64,000 nt of DNA, from positions 1 through 64,000 of the forward strand of contig NZ_AVGG01000002.1 in assembly GCF_000498535.1 (NCBI RefSeq). The letters run 5' to 3'. The position numbers and the translations under genes are program-made. Source of the DNA: Flavobacterium limnosediminis JC2902 (GTDB lineage Bacteria > Bacteroidota > Bacteroidia > Flavobacteriales > Flavobacteriaceae). Shown here in pieces: positions 34,117 to 43,554 of the stretch. Under the pieces are notes generated by a model. The model ran no database searches and was not told the DNA's origin. It worked only from the letters and a program-made list of their open reading frames with translations. Position 1 is the first letter of the stretch. The number at the start of each line of letters is the position of its first letter.

Positions 34117-35345
34117 AAATCATCTTACTAGCATATTTCCTTTCCCTTTCAGTATTGTGCGAGGCCAGAATTATATTGGTTGGAAAAAATCTGCCTTTAA
34201 AAACCATCAAAGCGGCTATTGCACAATCAACGGATGGGGACACCATCATTGTAAGCAACGGCATCTATAAGGAAGGGAGAATTTTAATCAACAAAAAAAT
34301 TGTCCTGATAGGAAAAAATTTCCCGGTTCTCGACGGTCAAAACAAATCGGAAGTCCTGTCTGTAAACGCAGACAATGTTGTAGTTAAAGGTTTTAAAATC
34401 ATCAATTCAGGACACGCCGCCTTGGAAGATCCTTGCGGAATCAGAGTTTATGATAAAAGCAATGTTATCATTGAAAACAATATCCTGGACAATAATTTCT
34501 TTGGCATATACATTCAGAACAGCAAGAACTGCATTATAAAGAACAACACGGTAAAAGCCTACGGTGAAGAAGAACAACTGATAGGAAACGGAATACATTG
34601 CTGGAAAAGTGAAAACCTGCAAATTATCGCCAACAAAATATCCGGTCATCGCGATGGGATTTATTTTGAATTTGTGACCAATTCGGTTATTTGGCGAAAC
34701 GTTTCTTCTGGTAACGTTCGGTACGGATTGCATTTTATGTTTTCCAATGACGATGCTTATATAACGAATATTTTTAAAAATAATGGTGCAGGTGTTGCTG
34801 TTATGTTCACCAAAAACGTAAAAATGTTCAATAATTATTTTGAAGAAAACTGGGGTGATTCCGCCTATGGTTTGCTGCTGAAAGAGATTGCGGACAGCTA
34901 TATTTTCAACAATCGTTTTTCAAGGAACACCTCTGGGATTTACATGGAAGGAACATCACGCATCAAAGTGGAAAAGAACGTTTTTAAATCTAACGGCTGG
35001 GGAATGAAAATTCAGGCAAGTTGCATGGACAATGAAATCGTCAACAACAATTACCTTAAAAACACTTTTGACATCAGTACCAACGGAAGTCTGGTTCTAA
35101 ATACGTTCAACAGCAACTATTGGGACAAGTACGAAGGGTATGATTTGGACAAAAACGGTATCGGCGATGTTCCGTACCATCCGTTGAGTTTATTTGCGGT
35201 TTTAACCGAAACAAATCCGTCCGCCATGTTATTGTACCGAAGTTTCATGATTACGCTTTTAGATAAATCCGAAAAAGTACTACCCAGTATAACGCCGGAT
35301 AATTTTGTAGATAATACGCCATTAATGAAGTCATTGCCCCTATGA
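34113..35345 (+). CDS. nosD: NosD periplasmic beta-helix protein
   Basis: A 410-residue protein with a signal peptide and a right-handed beta-helix made of repeated N/I/V-rich rungs (NVIIENNILDNNFFGIYIQNSKN and similar). NosD works with the NosFY ABC transporter and NosL in forming the copper centre of nitrous oxide reductase. The C-terminus contains NSNYWDKYEGYDLDKNGIGDVPYHP, typical of the family. It is coupled at both ends by 4-base overlaps with nosL and nosF. Confidence 0.94.
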   Translation: MKIILLAYFLSLSVLCEARIILVGKNLPLKTIKAAIAQSTDGDTIIVSNGIYKEGRILINKKIVLIGKNFPVLDGQNKSEVLSVNADNVVVKGFKIINSGHAALEDPCGIRVYDKSNVIIENNILDNNFFGIYIQNSKNCIIKNNTVKAYGEEEQLIGNGIHCWKSENLQIIANKISGHRDGIYFEFVTNSVIWRNVSSGNVRYGLHFMFSNDDAYITNIFKNNGAGVAVMFTKNVKMFNNYFEENWGDSAYGLLLKEIADSYIFNNRFSRNTSGIYMEGTSRIKVEKNVFKSNGWGMKIQASCMDNEIVNNNYLKNTFDISTNGSLVLNTFNSNYWDKYEGYDLDKNGIGDVPYHPLSLFAVLTETNPSAMLLYRSFMITLLDKSEKVLPSITPDNFVDNTPLMKSLPL

Positions 35346-36064
35346 TAAACATCAACGATATAAATAAAAAATTCGGAAAGCTGGAAGTGCTTAAAAATGT
35401 AAATCTTTCTTGTAATAAAGGGGAATGCATCGCGCTTATAGGTCCGAATGGATGCGGAAAAACGACCCTCATAAAGTCTATTCTGGGAATGGTTCTTCCC
35501 GACAAAGGTGTGATTACATTTAACGGAAAATCCATTCATCGGGAATATCTGTACCGTGAAAAAATAGGATATATGCCGCAAATCGGACGTTATCCCGACA
35601 ATATGAGCATCGGTCAGGTTATCGACATGATTAAACAAATCCGAAACACGAATCAGGAGTTAGATGAAGATCTTCTGAAAGCTTTTGAACTTGAAAAAAT
35701 GGCCGACAAGAAAATGCGGACTTTATCCGGCGGAACCACGCAAAAAGTGAGTGCTACCCTGGCCTTCTTATTCAATCCCGATGTTTTGATTTTAGACGAA
35801 CCTACTGCCGGACTTGATCCGTTGGCCGCCGAGATTCTGAAAGACAAAATCATAAAGGAAAAGGAAAAAGGAAAGCTGATTTTAATTACTTCACACCTGC
35901 TCAGTGAATTGGACGATTTAATTACCGAGCTTATTTTCATGCAGGAAGGAAAGGTACTTTTCCATAAAAAAATTGCCGAACTGAAAGAGGAAACCCACGA
36001 GCATAAAATCTCAAAAGCGATTGCTAAAATTTTAAAGAGAACTAAAGATGAACCGGATAATTAA
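35342..36064 (+). CDS. nosF: NosF ABC transporter ATPase
   Basis: A 240-residue ABC ATPase with Walker A GPNGCGKTT (residues 34-42), Q-loop MPQIG, signature TLSGGTTQKVS, Walker B VLILDEPTAGLDP and switch His in LITSHLLSEL. With NosY it energises the NosD-dependent copper centre assembly, probably by driving conformational or sulfur-species transfer. Its end overlaps nosY by 17 bases. Confidence 0.95.
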   Translation: MININDINKKFGKLEVLKNVNLSCNKGECIALIGPNGCGKTTLIKSILGMVLPDKGVITFNGKSIHREYLYREKIGYMPQIGRYPDNMSIGQVIDMIKQIRNTNQELDEDLLKAFELEKMADKKMRTLSGGTTQKVSATLAFLFNPDVLILDEPTAGLDPLAAEILKDKIIKEKEKGKLILITSHLLSELDDLITELIFMQEGKVLFHKKIAELKEETHEHKISKAIAKILKRTKDEPDN

Positions 36065-36815
36065 AATCATTTTACTGGATATTATCAAAAACAAAATCGT
36101 ATTGGCGTATACGTTTATTTTGGCAATACTGTCCTGGAGTTCGTTTGCTTTGGAAGACAATTCTGCAAAAGGGCTGCTTACCATCCTGAATGTGATTTTA
36201 TTTACGGTGCCTTTAGTTTCCATACTTTTTTCAACCATTTATCTTTACAACAGTTCTGAATTTATTGAACTTTTATTGAGTCAGCCTGTTAAGCGATTGA
36301 AAATATGGCTCAGTTTATTCACCGGCTTATCCTCCTCCATGGTTTTTTCCTTTTTTGTGGGAGCGGGAATCCCTTTATTGATCAATTCTCCCGACAACGT
36401 TGGCTTTATGATGATAATTGTTGGCTGTTTGATTTCGGTCATTTTTGTGGCGCTGGCTTTTTTGAGTTCCATACTCACGCGCGACAAGGCAAAAGGTATC
36501 GGAATCGCTATCATGATTTGGCTGTACTTTGCACTACTGTTTGACGGCATTGTGCTGTTTTTGCTCTTCCAGTTTGCAGACTATCCCATTGAAAATGCAA
36601 TGATAGGTATCACGGCTTTAAGTCCGATTGACCTGGCACGTATTCAAATATTACTGCATCTTGATGTTTCGGCCATGATGGGGTATACCGGAGCGATTTT
36701 TAAAGACTTTTTCGGAACCACAACAGGTTTGATAGTTTCGTTCCTTTTGTTGTGTTTGTGGGCAATTATTCCTTTTTTCATTTCGCTTAAAAAATTCAAC
36801 CGGAAGGATTTATGA
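36048..36815 (+). CDS. nosY: NosY ABC transporter permease
   Basis: A 255-residue inner-membrane permease with six predicted helices and the ABC-2 type pattern (FTVPLVSILFSTIYLYNSSEFIELLLSQP near the middle). It partners NosF. The end of the nos transcript is followed after 55 bases by the globin gene without an intervening terminator. Confidence 0.92.
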   Translation: MNRIIKIILLDIIKNKIVLAYTFILAILSWSSFALEDNSAKGLLTILNVILFTVPLVSILFSTIYLYNSSEFIELLLSQPVKRLKIWLSLFTGLSSSMVFSFFVGAGIPLLINSPDNVGFMMIIVGCLISVIFVALAFLSSILTRDKAKGIGIAIMIWLYFALLFDGIVLFLLFQFADYPIENAMIGITALSPIDLARIQILLHLDVSAMMGYTGAIFKDFFGTTTGLIVSFLLLCLWAIIPFFISLKKFNRKDL

Positions 36816-36870
36816 TTGCTCAACAAGAATATCTGATTTCTGAAATTTTCTAACCCTTAAACTTTTGAAA

Positions 36871-37248
36871 ATGAAAAAAGACATCAAGAATAGAAAAGAC
36901 ATAGAGAAACTGGTGGATGCTTTTTATGAAAAAGTAAAAACGGATACCGAAATAGGGTATTTATTTAACGATGTGGCACAGGTAAACTGGGATGATCATT
37001 TGCCAAAGATGTATGATTTTTGGGAAAACATCCTTTTTTGCAACGGAAATTATAACGGAAACCCAATGGTTGTACATAAAGAACTGCATCAGAAAAGCAC
37101 AATGACGCAACACCATTTCCACCATTGGACAACCTTGTTTAAAGCTACTGTAGATGAATTATTTGCGGGCAAAAAGTCAGAAGAAATCAAAGAACGGGCT
37201 TTTAACATAGCCTATGCTTTGATGGCAAAAACACTTTATCAGTACTGA
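36871..37248 (+). CDS. Group III truncated hemoglobin
   Basis: A ~125-residue heme protein with a truncated globin fold: FYEKVKTDTEIGYLFNDV, HLPKMYDFWENILF, NPMVVHKELHQKS and the likely proximal His in HHFHHWTTLFKATVDELF. Group III globins bind O2 and NO, and in this place (end of the nos unit) NO detoxification is a reasonable inference. ATG at 36871 is preferred to TTG at 36865. A bidirectional terminator follows. Confidence 0.88.
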   Translation: MKKDIKNRKDIEKLVDAFYEKVKTDTEIGYLFNDVAQVNWDDHLPKMYDFWENILFCNGNYNGNPMVVHKELHQKSTMTQHHFHHWTTLFKATVDELFAGKKSEEIKERAFNIAYALMAKTLYQY

Positions 37249-37270
37249 AACCGTTATCAGCCAAAAAATA

Positions 37271-37308
37271 AAAAAAGCGTTAATTTTAGAACTAACGCTT
37301 TTTTTTAT
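37271..37308. terminator. Bidirectional terminator between the globin and fasciclin genes
   Basis: AAAAAAGCGTTA (37271-37282) pairs with TAACGCTTTTTT (37293-37304), with A and T runs on either side, so it can stop both converging transcripts. Confidence 0.92.
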
Positions 37309-37354
37309 TGGAAACAGATCCGATAAGGAAAACCGAATCAATTTTCTTTTAAAA

Positions 37355-37909
37355 TTATTTTGGTAAAAGAACATCTCCGATTACATGGATTATTCCGTTA
37401 GAAGTTTCAATGGAAGCCACAATTTCAGAACCGTTCACATACGTTTTACCGTCTTTTTTTGTGATTTTAACTTTTTGAGGATTGACCATTTCGAATTCCT
37501 GACCATCCTGCATGTAGTCGGTTTTTAAAACCCCAACATAGGTGTGGTATTCCAAAATGGATTTCAGATCTTCTTTCTTCTCCGGTTTCAGCAATCCTTC
37601 CACTGTCCCGGCCGGCAATTTATCAAAAGCCGCATTGGTGGGAGCAAAAACGGTAAACGGACCGGCATTACTCAACGCATCGACTAATCCTGCCGCTTTA
37701 ACGGCGGTTACCAAAGTAGAATGATCTTTACTTGCGGAAGCGGTTTGAACAATATTAGGACTTGAAGTCTCATCCACAACTCCGGATTGCCCTACGCTTT
37801 CTGTGGCCGTTGCAGACTCCGTAGCATCAGGAGCGGCTTCCTCGGTTTTTTTACATCCAAAGATTGCTAATGTACTCACCAATAAAAATATTTTAATTGA
37901 TTTTTTCAT
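37355..37909 (-). CDS. Fasciclin (FAS1) domain lipoprotein
   Basis: A 184-residue lipoprotein (lipobox IFGC, Cys19) with a low-complexity Ala/Thr/Glu linker and a FAS1 domain: DHSTLVTAVKAAGLVDAL, GPFTVFAPTNAAFDKLP, LEYHTYVGVL and NGIIHVIGDVLLPK. FAS1 proteins mediate adhesion, but single-domain bacterial ones are often of unknown role. A diverged Fnr-type site with the island's fixed spacing lies upstream, so it may be induced with denitrification. Confidence 0.9.
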   Translation of the reverse strand: MKKSIKIFLLVSTLAIFGCKKTEEAAPDATESATATESVGQSGVVDETSSPNIVQTASASKDHSTLVTAVKAAGLVDALSNAGPFTVFAPTNAAFDKLPAGTVEGLLKPEKKEDLKSILEYHTYVGVLKTDYMQDGQEFEMVNPQKVKITKKDGKTYVNGSEIVASIETSNGIIHVIGDVLLPK

Positions 37910-37942
37910 AATGAACAGTTTTTAAATTTCAGATTATCTACC

Positions 37943-37988
37943 GCAATTTATAACCTATTTCACAATTATTTTATGAGTGCAATCATAA
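37943..37988 (-). promoter_or_regulatory. Diverged Fnr/Dnr-type site and -7 box of the fasciclin gene
   Basis: TTATGAGTGCAATCATAA (37971-37988) matches the nos palindrome except in one half-site base: TGAG-TGCA-ATCA, centre 37979.5. On the minus strand TAAATTGC begins at 37950, again 29.5 bases away. Confidence 0.55.
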
Positions 37989-38001
37989 GAACATCAGTTT
38001 T

Positions 38002-39219
38002 TTAACTTTTTTTAAAAGAATCATACAACAAAAACCCACTACCCGTTACCAACACCAAGGCTACTCCAAAAAGAGACTCATTAACATAAGGAATCAGTGT
38101 ATAACTGAAAGAAGCTATTCCCTGTACTGCCAATATAATTTCATTTAATAACACCCCGACTGAGAAAAGTAGCAATCCGAAGGTAGCTTTCCCAAATCGC
38201 GAAAAAAATGAGAACACATGAATGCGAAACAGTAAAAACAGCGAAATGACAGCCAATAAGACCAAATGCAGATAAGCAATTACGACCGGGCGGAAACCGA
38301 AAGCCAATTTGCTTACAAATGGTACAGTCGATCCCAGCTGGAGCAATAATTTTACACTTAATGCGAATCCGACAAAAAGCAAAACGTACCGCAGGGAAGG
38401 ACTAAGTTTCATTATTTCATCCGACTTCTTTTTAAGGAGACCGTAAAGAAACCGAAACCAGGCATACACCTGAATTATGGCAGCGGCAACCGTCATCAAA
38501 TAAAGCCAATCTGGTATTTCCAACCACAAAACTGATAAAAAATAAGCCGGTATACAGGAAATAAAAAACAGCCGGAACGAGGTTGAAAAAAAGACATCTT
38601 CCGATTTTTTAAGTTCAAAAAAATCAAAAAACAACCCCATACAAGCAAAGAAAAACCAACCGTTATACTGAAAATGAAGGAAATAATAAATCGAAACCAA
38701 ATACTCTTTCTGATGGATGTTTTTTGTCGCCATCATGTAAGCCAGGGCAAAAGAGCCTAAAGAGGAAATCACGTTAAAAAAAAGAGCCGCTTTGAACCAA
38801 TTCTTAAAAAGCCATGTATCATCCACTTTTTTTAAATCCCTGAAAAACAAAACCGCAAAATAATAGGATGTGACTATTGACAGCAGAGAAAAAACAGTGC
38901 TGATTAACCCATACCCCTGAACAATGAAAAAAACCAACATCCCATAGGAACAAATCAGATTTAAAATTATGGCTTTTTTATATCCTGACGCATTGAAACC
39001 TTCAAGTCTGTTTTGGAGCGTATACACCATCAATACCAGTAAGGTATGACTGATCCATCCGGTAAAAGCAAAATTGGAATGGGAAAGTTGAAGATTTTTT
39101 TGATCAAAATACGGAAACTCGAATCCGATTTTATAGCGCATTAACAGCCCCAGCAAGGCCACAAGTAACAGATTCAACAAGGAGAATCTCAGCCAAAATC
39201 TGATATCAATCTTCATCAA
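38002..39219 (-). CDS. Degenerate heme-copper-oxidase-like membrane protein (paralogue of 17650)
   Basis: A 405-residue multi-helix membrane protein, the same length as the protein at 17650 and sharing its landmarks: LQLSHSNFAFTGWISHTLL (His47), FLHFQYNGWFFFACMGLFFD and AYLHLVLLAVISLFLL. The helix-VI-like His is retained with Asn at the position of the NorB Glu; an HH active-site pair is not visible. It overlaps the Crp/Fnr gene by 4 bases, so regulator and membrane protein are translationally coupled. Heme sensing or handling is a guess. Confidence 0.65.
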   Translation of the reverse strand: MMKIDIRFWLRFSLLNLLLVALLGLLMRYKIGFEFPYFDQKNLQLSHSNFAFTGWISHTLLVLMVYTLQNRLEGFNASGYKKAIILNLICSYGMLVFFIVQGYGLISTVFSLLSIVTSYYFAVLFFRDLKKVDDTWLFKNWFKAALFFNVISSLGSFALAYMMATKNIHQKEYLVSIYYFLHFQYNGWFFFACMGLFFDFFELKKSEDVFFSTSFRLFFISCIPAYFLSVLWLEIPDWLYLMTVAAAIIQVYAWFRFLYGLLKKKSDEIMKLSPSLRYVLLFVGFALSVKLLLQLGSTVPFVSKLAFGFRPVVIAYLHLVLLAVISLFLLFRIHVFSFFSRFGKATFGLLLFSVGVLLNEIILAVQGIASFSYTLIPYVNESLFGVALVLVTGSGFLLYDSFKKS

Positions 39220-39803
39220 TAATATATCTTATGATTAACGATTTCTATTTTATCGGAATCCTTCATTCGGGAAAAAACCCTGATAACGGTTTCAACGCGT
39301 AAACCTGTGAAATTGGCAATTTCCTGCCGTGTAAAAGGAACGAGCATCTTTTCATCGCTTCCGCATTTTTTTTGGGAATTTAAAAAAGCCACTATCCTAA
39401 ACTCCGGTTTTTGATTGATGATATCTTTTGCCAGTTTCGTTTTCTGGTAAATCCGGTTGGCCAATAAATCCAGGAAATGCTTCTGAATAAACGGGTATTC
39501 TTCTAAAACCTTTAAAAAACTATCTTTTGGCAATTTGATTATTTTACAATCCCGGAAAGCTACAGCAGTGGCAGGATAATCCTTCCCAATAAGTAATGGG
39601 GGTTCCCCAAAACTTTGTCCGCACCAAAAATAGGCCTGTGTAAATTCTTTCCCTTTATCATTAACATTAAACATCCTGACGCATCCTTCCAGAATCTGGT
39701 AATAATAACCAGCCGCAGTATCTTCCTGAAAGATTACTTCATTTTTTTTGTACTCCTTTGTGATTGCTCCCCAGGAGTACAGTAAATCCAAGTCTATCTG
39801 CAT
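39216..39803 (-). CDS. Crp/Fnr family transcription regulator, likely controller of the island
   Basis: A 195-residue regulator with a cyclic-nucleotide-binding-like sensor domain (residues 1-130) and a C-terminal winged helix (FTRQEIANFTGLRVETVIRVFSRMK). The recognition helix keeps the Glu and Arg that contact TGA in Fnr-type sites (VETVIR compared with VETISR in Fnr). There is no N-terminal Cys cluster, so an oxygen-labile 4Fe-4S centre as in Fnr is unlikely, and a heme/NO-sensing Dnr/NnrR-like mechanism fits better. That it binds the six TGAT-N4-ATCA sites in this window is inferred. Confidence 0.85.
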   Translation of the reverse strand: MQIDLDLLYSWGAITKEYKKNEVIFQEDTAAGYYYQILEGCVRMFNVNDKGKEFTQAYFWCGQSFGEPPLLIGKDYPATAVAFRDCKIIKLPKDSFLKVLEEYPFIQKHFLDLLANRIYQKTKLAKDIINQKPEFRIVAFLNSQKKCGSDEKMLVPFTRQEIANFTGLRVETVIRVFSRMKDSDKIEIVNHKIYY

Positions 39804-39993
39804 ACTTAACGAATGATTGAATTGTGATTATTCCCTTTTTCTGTTTACAGTTTACTTTAGATACTGCAAAACAAATTCCTTAAATTTACTAAAATTAGTA
39901 CAAAAACAACCAAAAAAGACAAAATTGTTTCCACCGTTATCATGTCAAAATGTTTTACAGCCAAATACACTCTTACCGATTAATACATGATAC

Positions 39994-41067
39994 TTATTTT
40001 CGGTAAATGGCAATCCGGGTTTTCCGGATCCGGCGTTCCGATTGGTCACGAAGATACTGATGATGCAATATCCAACCCGCAACGGCGCCAATGATGCTTC
40101 CGATAATGATATCCAAGAAACGCGTAGCAATCAATACGTTGGGGTCAATTTTCAATGCACTGCCAACATCAGCCAAAAAGATGGTCAGCGGAGTCATGAA
40201 TACGATTGCCATGGCATACTGTCTTACGATTAATGTTTCCACGACAAACTGAAGCACCATGATACTGAAGCAAATCCAGAATAAATTCAAATCAAACTCA
40301 AGCAGTCCCCAGGTAAGTGAAAGACCGACAAAAGTTCCTAAAATTCGCTGAAAAGTTCTTCTCCAAACCTGCTGCAACGTAACCCCCTGAATTACCGCAG
40401 CACAAGAAATAGGTAACCAATATGGATTGTCCAGTTTTAACAACAGCCCCGTCAGTAAAGAAACCGACATGAAAAAACCGATGACAACGGCCTCAAAAAT
40501 TGTGGCATAACTGCGCTGAACCACCACCACAAACTCCGATTTAAAAACAGCTCCTTTTGTTATCAGAATACTATAGATGAATGCAATCACACAAGCCAGC
40601 ATGGTCCCCATCGCAATCAGCCCCACTTTAACGGGTATTCCTTCGGGATCAAAGGGCATGCAACTTGCTATGGAAGCAATCATGATAAAGAAAAAATTAC
40701 CGGGAGGTTTTAACTGATAAAAACGGGAAACCCAATGCACGAAAGCAGCAAAAATCCCCAACACTATAGAAGAGAGATACGGATTGAAACTGAACAAAAC
40801 CCCAATGGTAAACGCAAAAACAAATCCGAAGGAACAAGCCAGAATAGTGACCATACGCCGCGCCAACGAACTTGAGGGCAGGTACAAAAAAACCAATCCG
40901 CCTATACAAGCCGTTATTCCGTAAGTCGATTTACCCAGATAATAGCCAATAAATAAAGGGATCCCAACACAAAGTGACGCCAAAAACGGGACATGCCACG
41001 TCCGTTCGCTTTTTTTGAATTGGAAAAGTGATACGATTTCAGATTGAATTTGTTCGAGTGTAATCAT
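39994..41067 (-). CDS. FUSC/aromatic acid exporter family membrane protein
   Basis: A 357-residue membrane protein with two groups of helices; the second half (YWLPISCAAVIQGVTLQQVWRRTFQRILGTFVGLSLTW ... FLDIIIGSIIGAVAGW) is the fusaric-acid-resistance/YccS-like FUSC motif. Such proteins export small aromatic acids or unknown solutes. It lies 20 bases after nadB on the same strand and probably ends the norC2B2-nadAB transcript. Substrate unknown. Confidence 0.8.
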   Translation of the reverse strand: MITLEQIQSEIVSLFQFKKSERTWHVPFLASLCVGIPLFIGYYLGKSTYGITACIGGLVFLYLPSSSLARRMVTILACSFGFVFAFTIGVLFSFNPYLSSIVLGIFAAFVHWVSRFYQLKPPGNFFFIMIASIASCMPFDPEGIPVKVGLIAMGTMLACVIAFIYSILITKGAVFKSEFVVVVQRSYATIFEAVVIGFFMSVSLLTGLLLKLDNPYWLPISCAAVIQGVTLQQVWRRTFQRILGTFVGLSLTWGLLEFDLNLFWICFSIMVLQFVVETLIVRQYAMAIVFMTPLTIFLADVGSALKIDPNVLIATRFLDIIIGSIIGAVAGWILHHQYLRDQSERRIRKTRIAIYRK

Positions 41068-41087
41068 GACTACTCAAAATTACTCTT

Positions 41088-42623
41088 TTAAGAAACAACA
41101 CACTGATTAATCTTCAAAAAACCGCCACAATTCTTACTGCGCTGCAAAGACTGTTCTACAATCAGTAAGGCAACCTGAATCATGTTCCTCAACTCGCAGA
41201 GAGACGTCGTTATTTTATACTGGTTGTACTTTCCTTCCACTTCTTTTTGCAAAAGCAGCAACCTCTTCTTTGCCGAAACCAAATCGGCATCATTACGGAC
41301 AATTCCCGCATTTTCACGCATCAGCAATTGAAGCTCTTCTTCAGTTTCTTTTACATAAGCGGGGTCAATTTCCCCTTTTTGTATCGGATTCCATTCTGAA
41401 AAATCATGACCTACTGTCAAAGAAATCAGCGAAGTTCCTGAGATATATCTGAAAATCCGATCCGAAAACACCAGTGCCTCCAAAAGCGAGTTGGAAGCCA
41501 AACGGTTCGCCCCATGCAATCCGGTTCGGGAACACTCCCCGCAGGCAAAAAGATGCCCGATGGAAGTCTTTCCGTTTTTATCCGCCACAATACCGCCACA
41601 AAGATAATGCTGGGCCGGAATCACGGGAATCCAGTCTTTGGCTACATCAATTCCGAGGCTTTTACAGTGACTGAATATCATCGGGAAATGTCGGTTAAAA
41701 CCATCCGGATCCAGATGCGTGCAATCCAGATAGACGCATTTTTCCTGACTTTCCTTCAATTCTTTATAAATACTTTGCGACACGATATCGCGGGAGGCCA
41801 ACTCTCCCCTTATATCATAATCAAACATAAATCGATGTCCGGTTTTGTTGCGCAAAAAAGCTCCAAAACCACGAACTGCTTCCGAAATCAGAAAAGTTTC
41901 CGCAGACAATTCATCATACAAAGCCGTTGGATGGAACTGGATAAACTCCATATCCTTAATTTTACCTTTGGCTCTGTGGACCATTGCGATTCCGTCTCCC
42001 GTTGCAATTTCAGGATTCGTCGTATGTCCATACACTTGCCCGATTCCTCCGGTCGCCAAAACCGTATAACCTGCTTTACAGACTTCAATGGTCCCGTCTT
42101 TTTCATTCAGCACATAAACCCCGTAGCATCGGTTGTTCTCTATAATCAAATCAAGCACGAAATGATATTCCAAAAGCGTAATATTCCGGGTTCGGTTCAC
42201 CTGTTTTAAAATCGCGCGTTCGATTTCAAATCCGGTCTGATCTTTATGATGCACTACCCTGTTTTCGGAATGCCCTCCTTCTTTACCCAAATCGAAACCT
42301 CCATCGGTATTTTTATCAAATTTCGCACCCCAGGAAACCAATTCCTTAAAACGTCGCGGACCTTCAGTTACTACCATTTCCACAATTTCCTTGTCGCAGA
42401 TTCCGTCACCGGCGATCAATGTATCCCGGATATGTTTGTCAAACGAATCTTCGATTTCATCAATGACTACAGCAACACCGCCCTGTGCATATTTCGTATT
42501 GGACTCTGCTTCTTCCGATTTTGTGATGACAACCACCCTTCTTTCCGGAAAATGATTGGCGATTTTAAGGGCGAAAGTCAGGCCGGCCACGCCCGAACCG
42601 ATAATTAAATAATCTGCTCTCAT
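41088..42623 (-). CDS. nadB: L-aspartate oxidase
   Basis: A ~511-residue FAD enzyme that oxidises aspartate to iminoaspartate, the first step of NAD synthesis. It has the dinucleotide fold YLIIGSGVAGLTFALKIA, the substrate-binding TKYAQGGVAVV, GGHSENRVVHHKDQTG, VLATGGIGQVYGHTTNPE and HYLCGGIVADKNGKTS, and the C-terminal helical domain. Start at MRADYL (42623), one base after the nadA stop, rather than the longer frame. It can use O2 or fumarate as electron acceptor, which suits anaerobic growth. Confidence 0.95.
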   Translation of the reverse strand: MRADYLIIGSGVAGLTFALKIANHFPERRVVVITKSEEAESNTKYAQGGVAVVIDEIEDSFDKHIRDTLIAGDGICDKEIVEMVVTEGPRRFKELVSWGAKFDKNTDGGFDLGKEGGHSENRVVHHKDQTGFEIERAILKQVNRTRNITLLEYHFVLDLIIENNRCYGVYVLNEKDGTIEVCKAGYTVLATGGIGQVYGHTTNPEIATGDGIAMVHRAKGKIKDMEFIQFHPTALYDELSAETFLISEAVRGFGAFLRNKTGHRFMFDYDIRGELASRDIVSQSIYKELKESQEKCVYLDCTHLDPDGFNRHFPMIFSHCKSLGIDVAKDWIPVIPAQHYLCGGIVADKNGKTSIGHLFACGECSRTGLHGANRLASNSLLEALVFSDRIFRYISGTSLISLTVGHDFSEWNPIQKGEIDPAYVKETEEELQLLMRENAGIVRNDADLVSAKKRLLLLQKEVEGKYNQYKITTSLCELRNMIQVALLIVEQSLQRSKNCGGFLKINQCVVS

Positions 42624-42624
42624 C

Positions 42625-43554
42625 TTATTTTGATAATTCCAACATTCGTTCAATCGGGACTAATGCCTTTTCCCTGATCGTTTCAGGCACCTTGATTTCC
42701 GGAGCTTCTGCGACAAGACAATCGTATACTTTTTGTAACGTATTCAGTTTCATAAAGGCACATTCACTGCAGGCACAGGTATTATTTTCGTTTGACGGAG
42801 CCGGAATTAGTATTTTTTCCGGAACTTCTTGTTGCATTTTATACAATATTCCCGCTTCGGTGGCAATAATAAATTTTGACTTATCGCTTCGCTTCACATA
42901 GTCAATCATTCCCGCTGTCGAACCGATATATCCGGCGGTTTTTAATATATGTGTTTCCGATTCGGGATGCGCAATGATCTCAGCATCGGGATGTTGTTTG
43001 TGTAAAGCGATTAACTTATCCAGCGAAAAAGCTTCATGCACCACGCAGGAACCGTCCCACAACAGCATCTTTCGACCTGTTTTTTCAATAATATATTTGC
43101 CCAGATTTTTATCCGGCGCAAAAAGAATCGGCACGTCTTCCGGAATGGATTCCACAATTGCAACCGCATTGGAAGAGGTACAGACGATGTCACTCATCGC
43201 TTTAATTTCGGCAGAACAATTTACGTAGGTCACCACCATATGGTCCGCATGTTTCAAGGCAAAAGCACCGAAAAGTTCCGGCGGGCAGGATTCGGCCAGT
43301 GAACATCCGGCGTTCAGATCGGGGAGAATCACTTTTTTATTCGGATTAAGTATTTTAGCGGTTTCGGCCATGAAATGTACACCGGCAAAAAGAATGATAT
43401 CCGCATCCGCTTTTGCGGCTTCCTGTGATAATCCGAGGCTGTCACCCACATAATCGGCTATTTCCTGAATATCGGCTTCCTGATAATAGTGCGCCAAAAT
43501 CACCGCGTTCTTCTTCTTTTTTAATTCGATTATTTTTTCTTTAAGTTCTTTCAT
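42625..43554 (-). CDS. nadA: Quinolinate synthase
   Basis: A 309-residue 4Fe-4S enzyme condensing iminoaspartate with dihydroxyacetone phosphate to give quinolinate. The three cluster cysteines are visible in [21 protein letters not shown] and the [17 protein letters not shown] region, with the [23 protein letters not shown]-terminus. Its start overlaps the stop of the NorB-like gene by 4 bases, tying NAD synthesis to that unit. The iron-sulfur cluster is sensitive to NO and oxygen, which may explain the link. Confidence 0.95.
   Translation of the reverse strand: MKELKEKIIELKKKKNAVILAHYYQEADIQEIADYVGDSLGLSQEAAKADADIILFAGVHFMAETAKILNPNKKVILPDLNAGCSLAESCPPELFGAFALKHADHMVVTYVNCSAEIKAMSDIVCTSSNAVAIVESIPEDVPILFAPDKNLGKYIIEKTGRKMLLWDGSCVVHEAFSLDKLIALHKQHPDAEIIAHPESETHILKTAGYIGSTAGMIDYVKRSDKSKFIIATEAGILYKMQQEVPEKILIPAPSNENNTCACSECAFMKLNTLQKVYDCLVAEAPEIKVPETIREKALVPIERMLELSK

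Noticed and set aside
39216..39803. True oxygen-sensing Fnr with a 4Fe-4S cluster
   Set aside because: Its few cysteines are scattered and none form the N-terminal cluster of Fnr.
41514..42209. 231-codon frame antisense to nadB
   Set aside because: nadB on the other strand has full family motifs; this frame has no domain and is a shadow.
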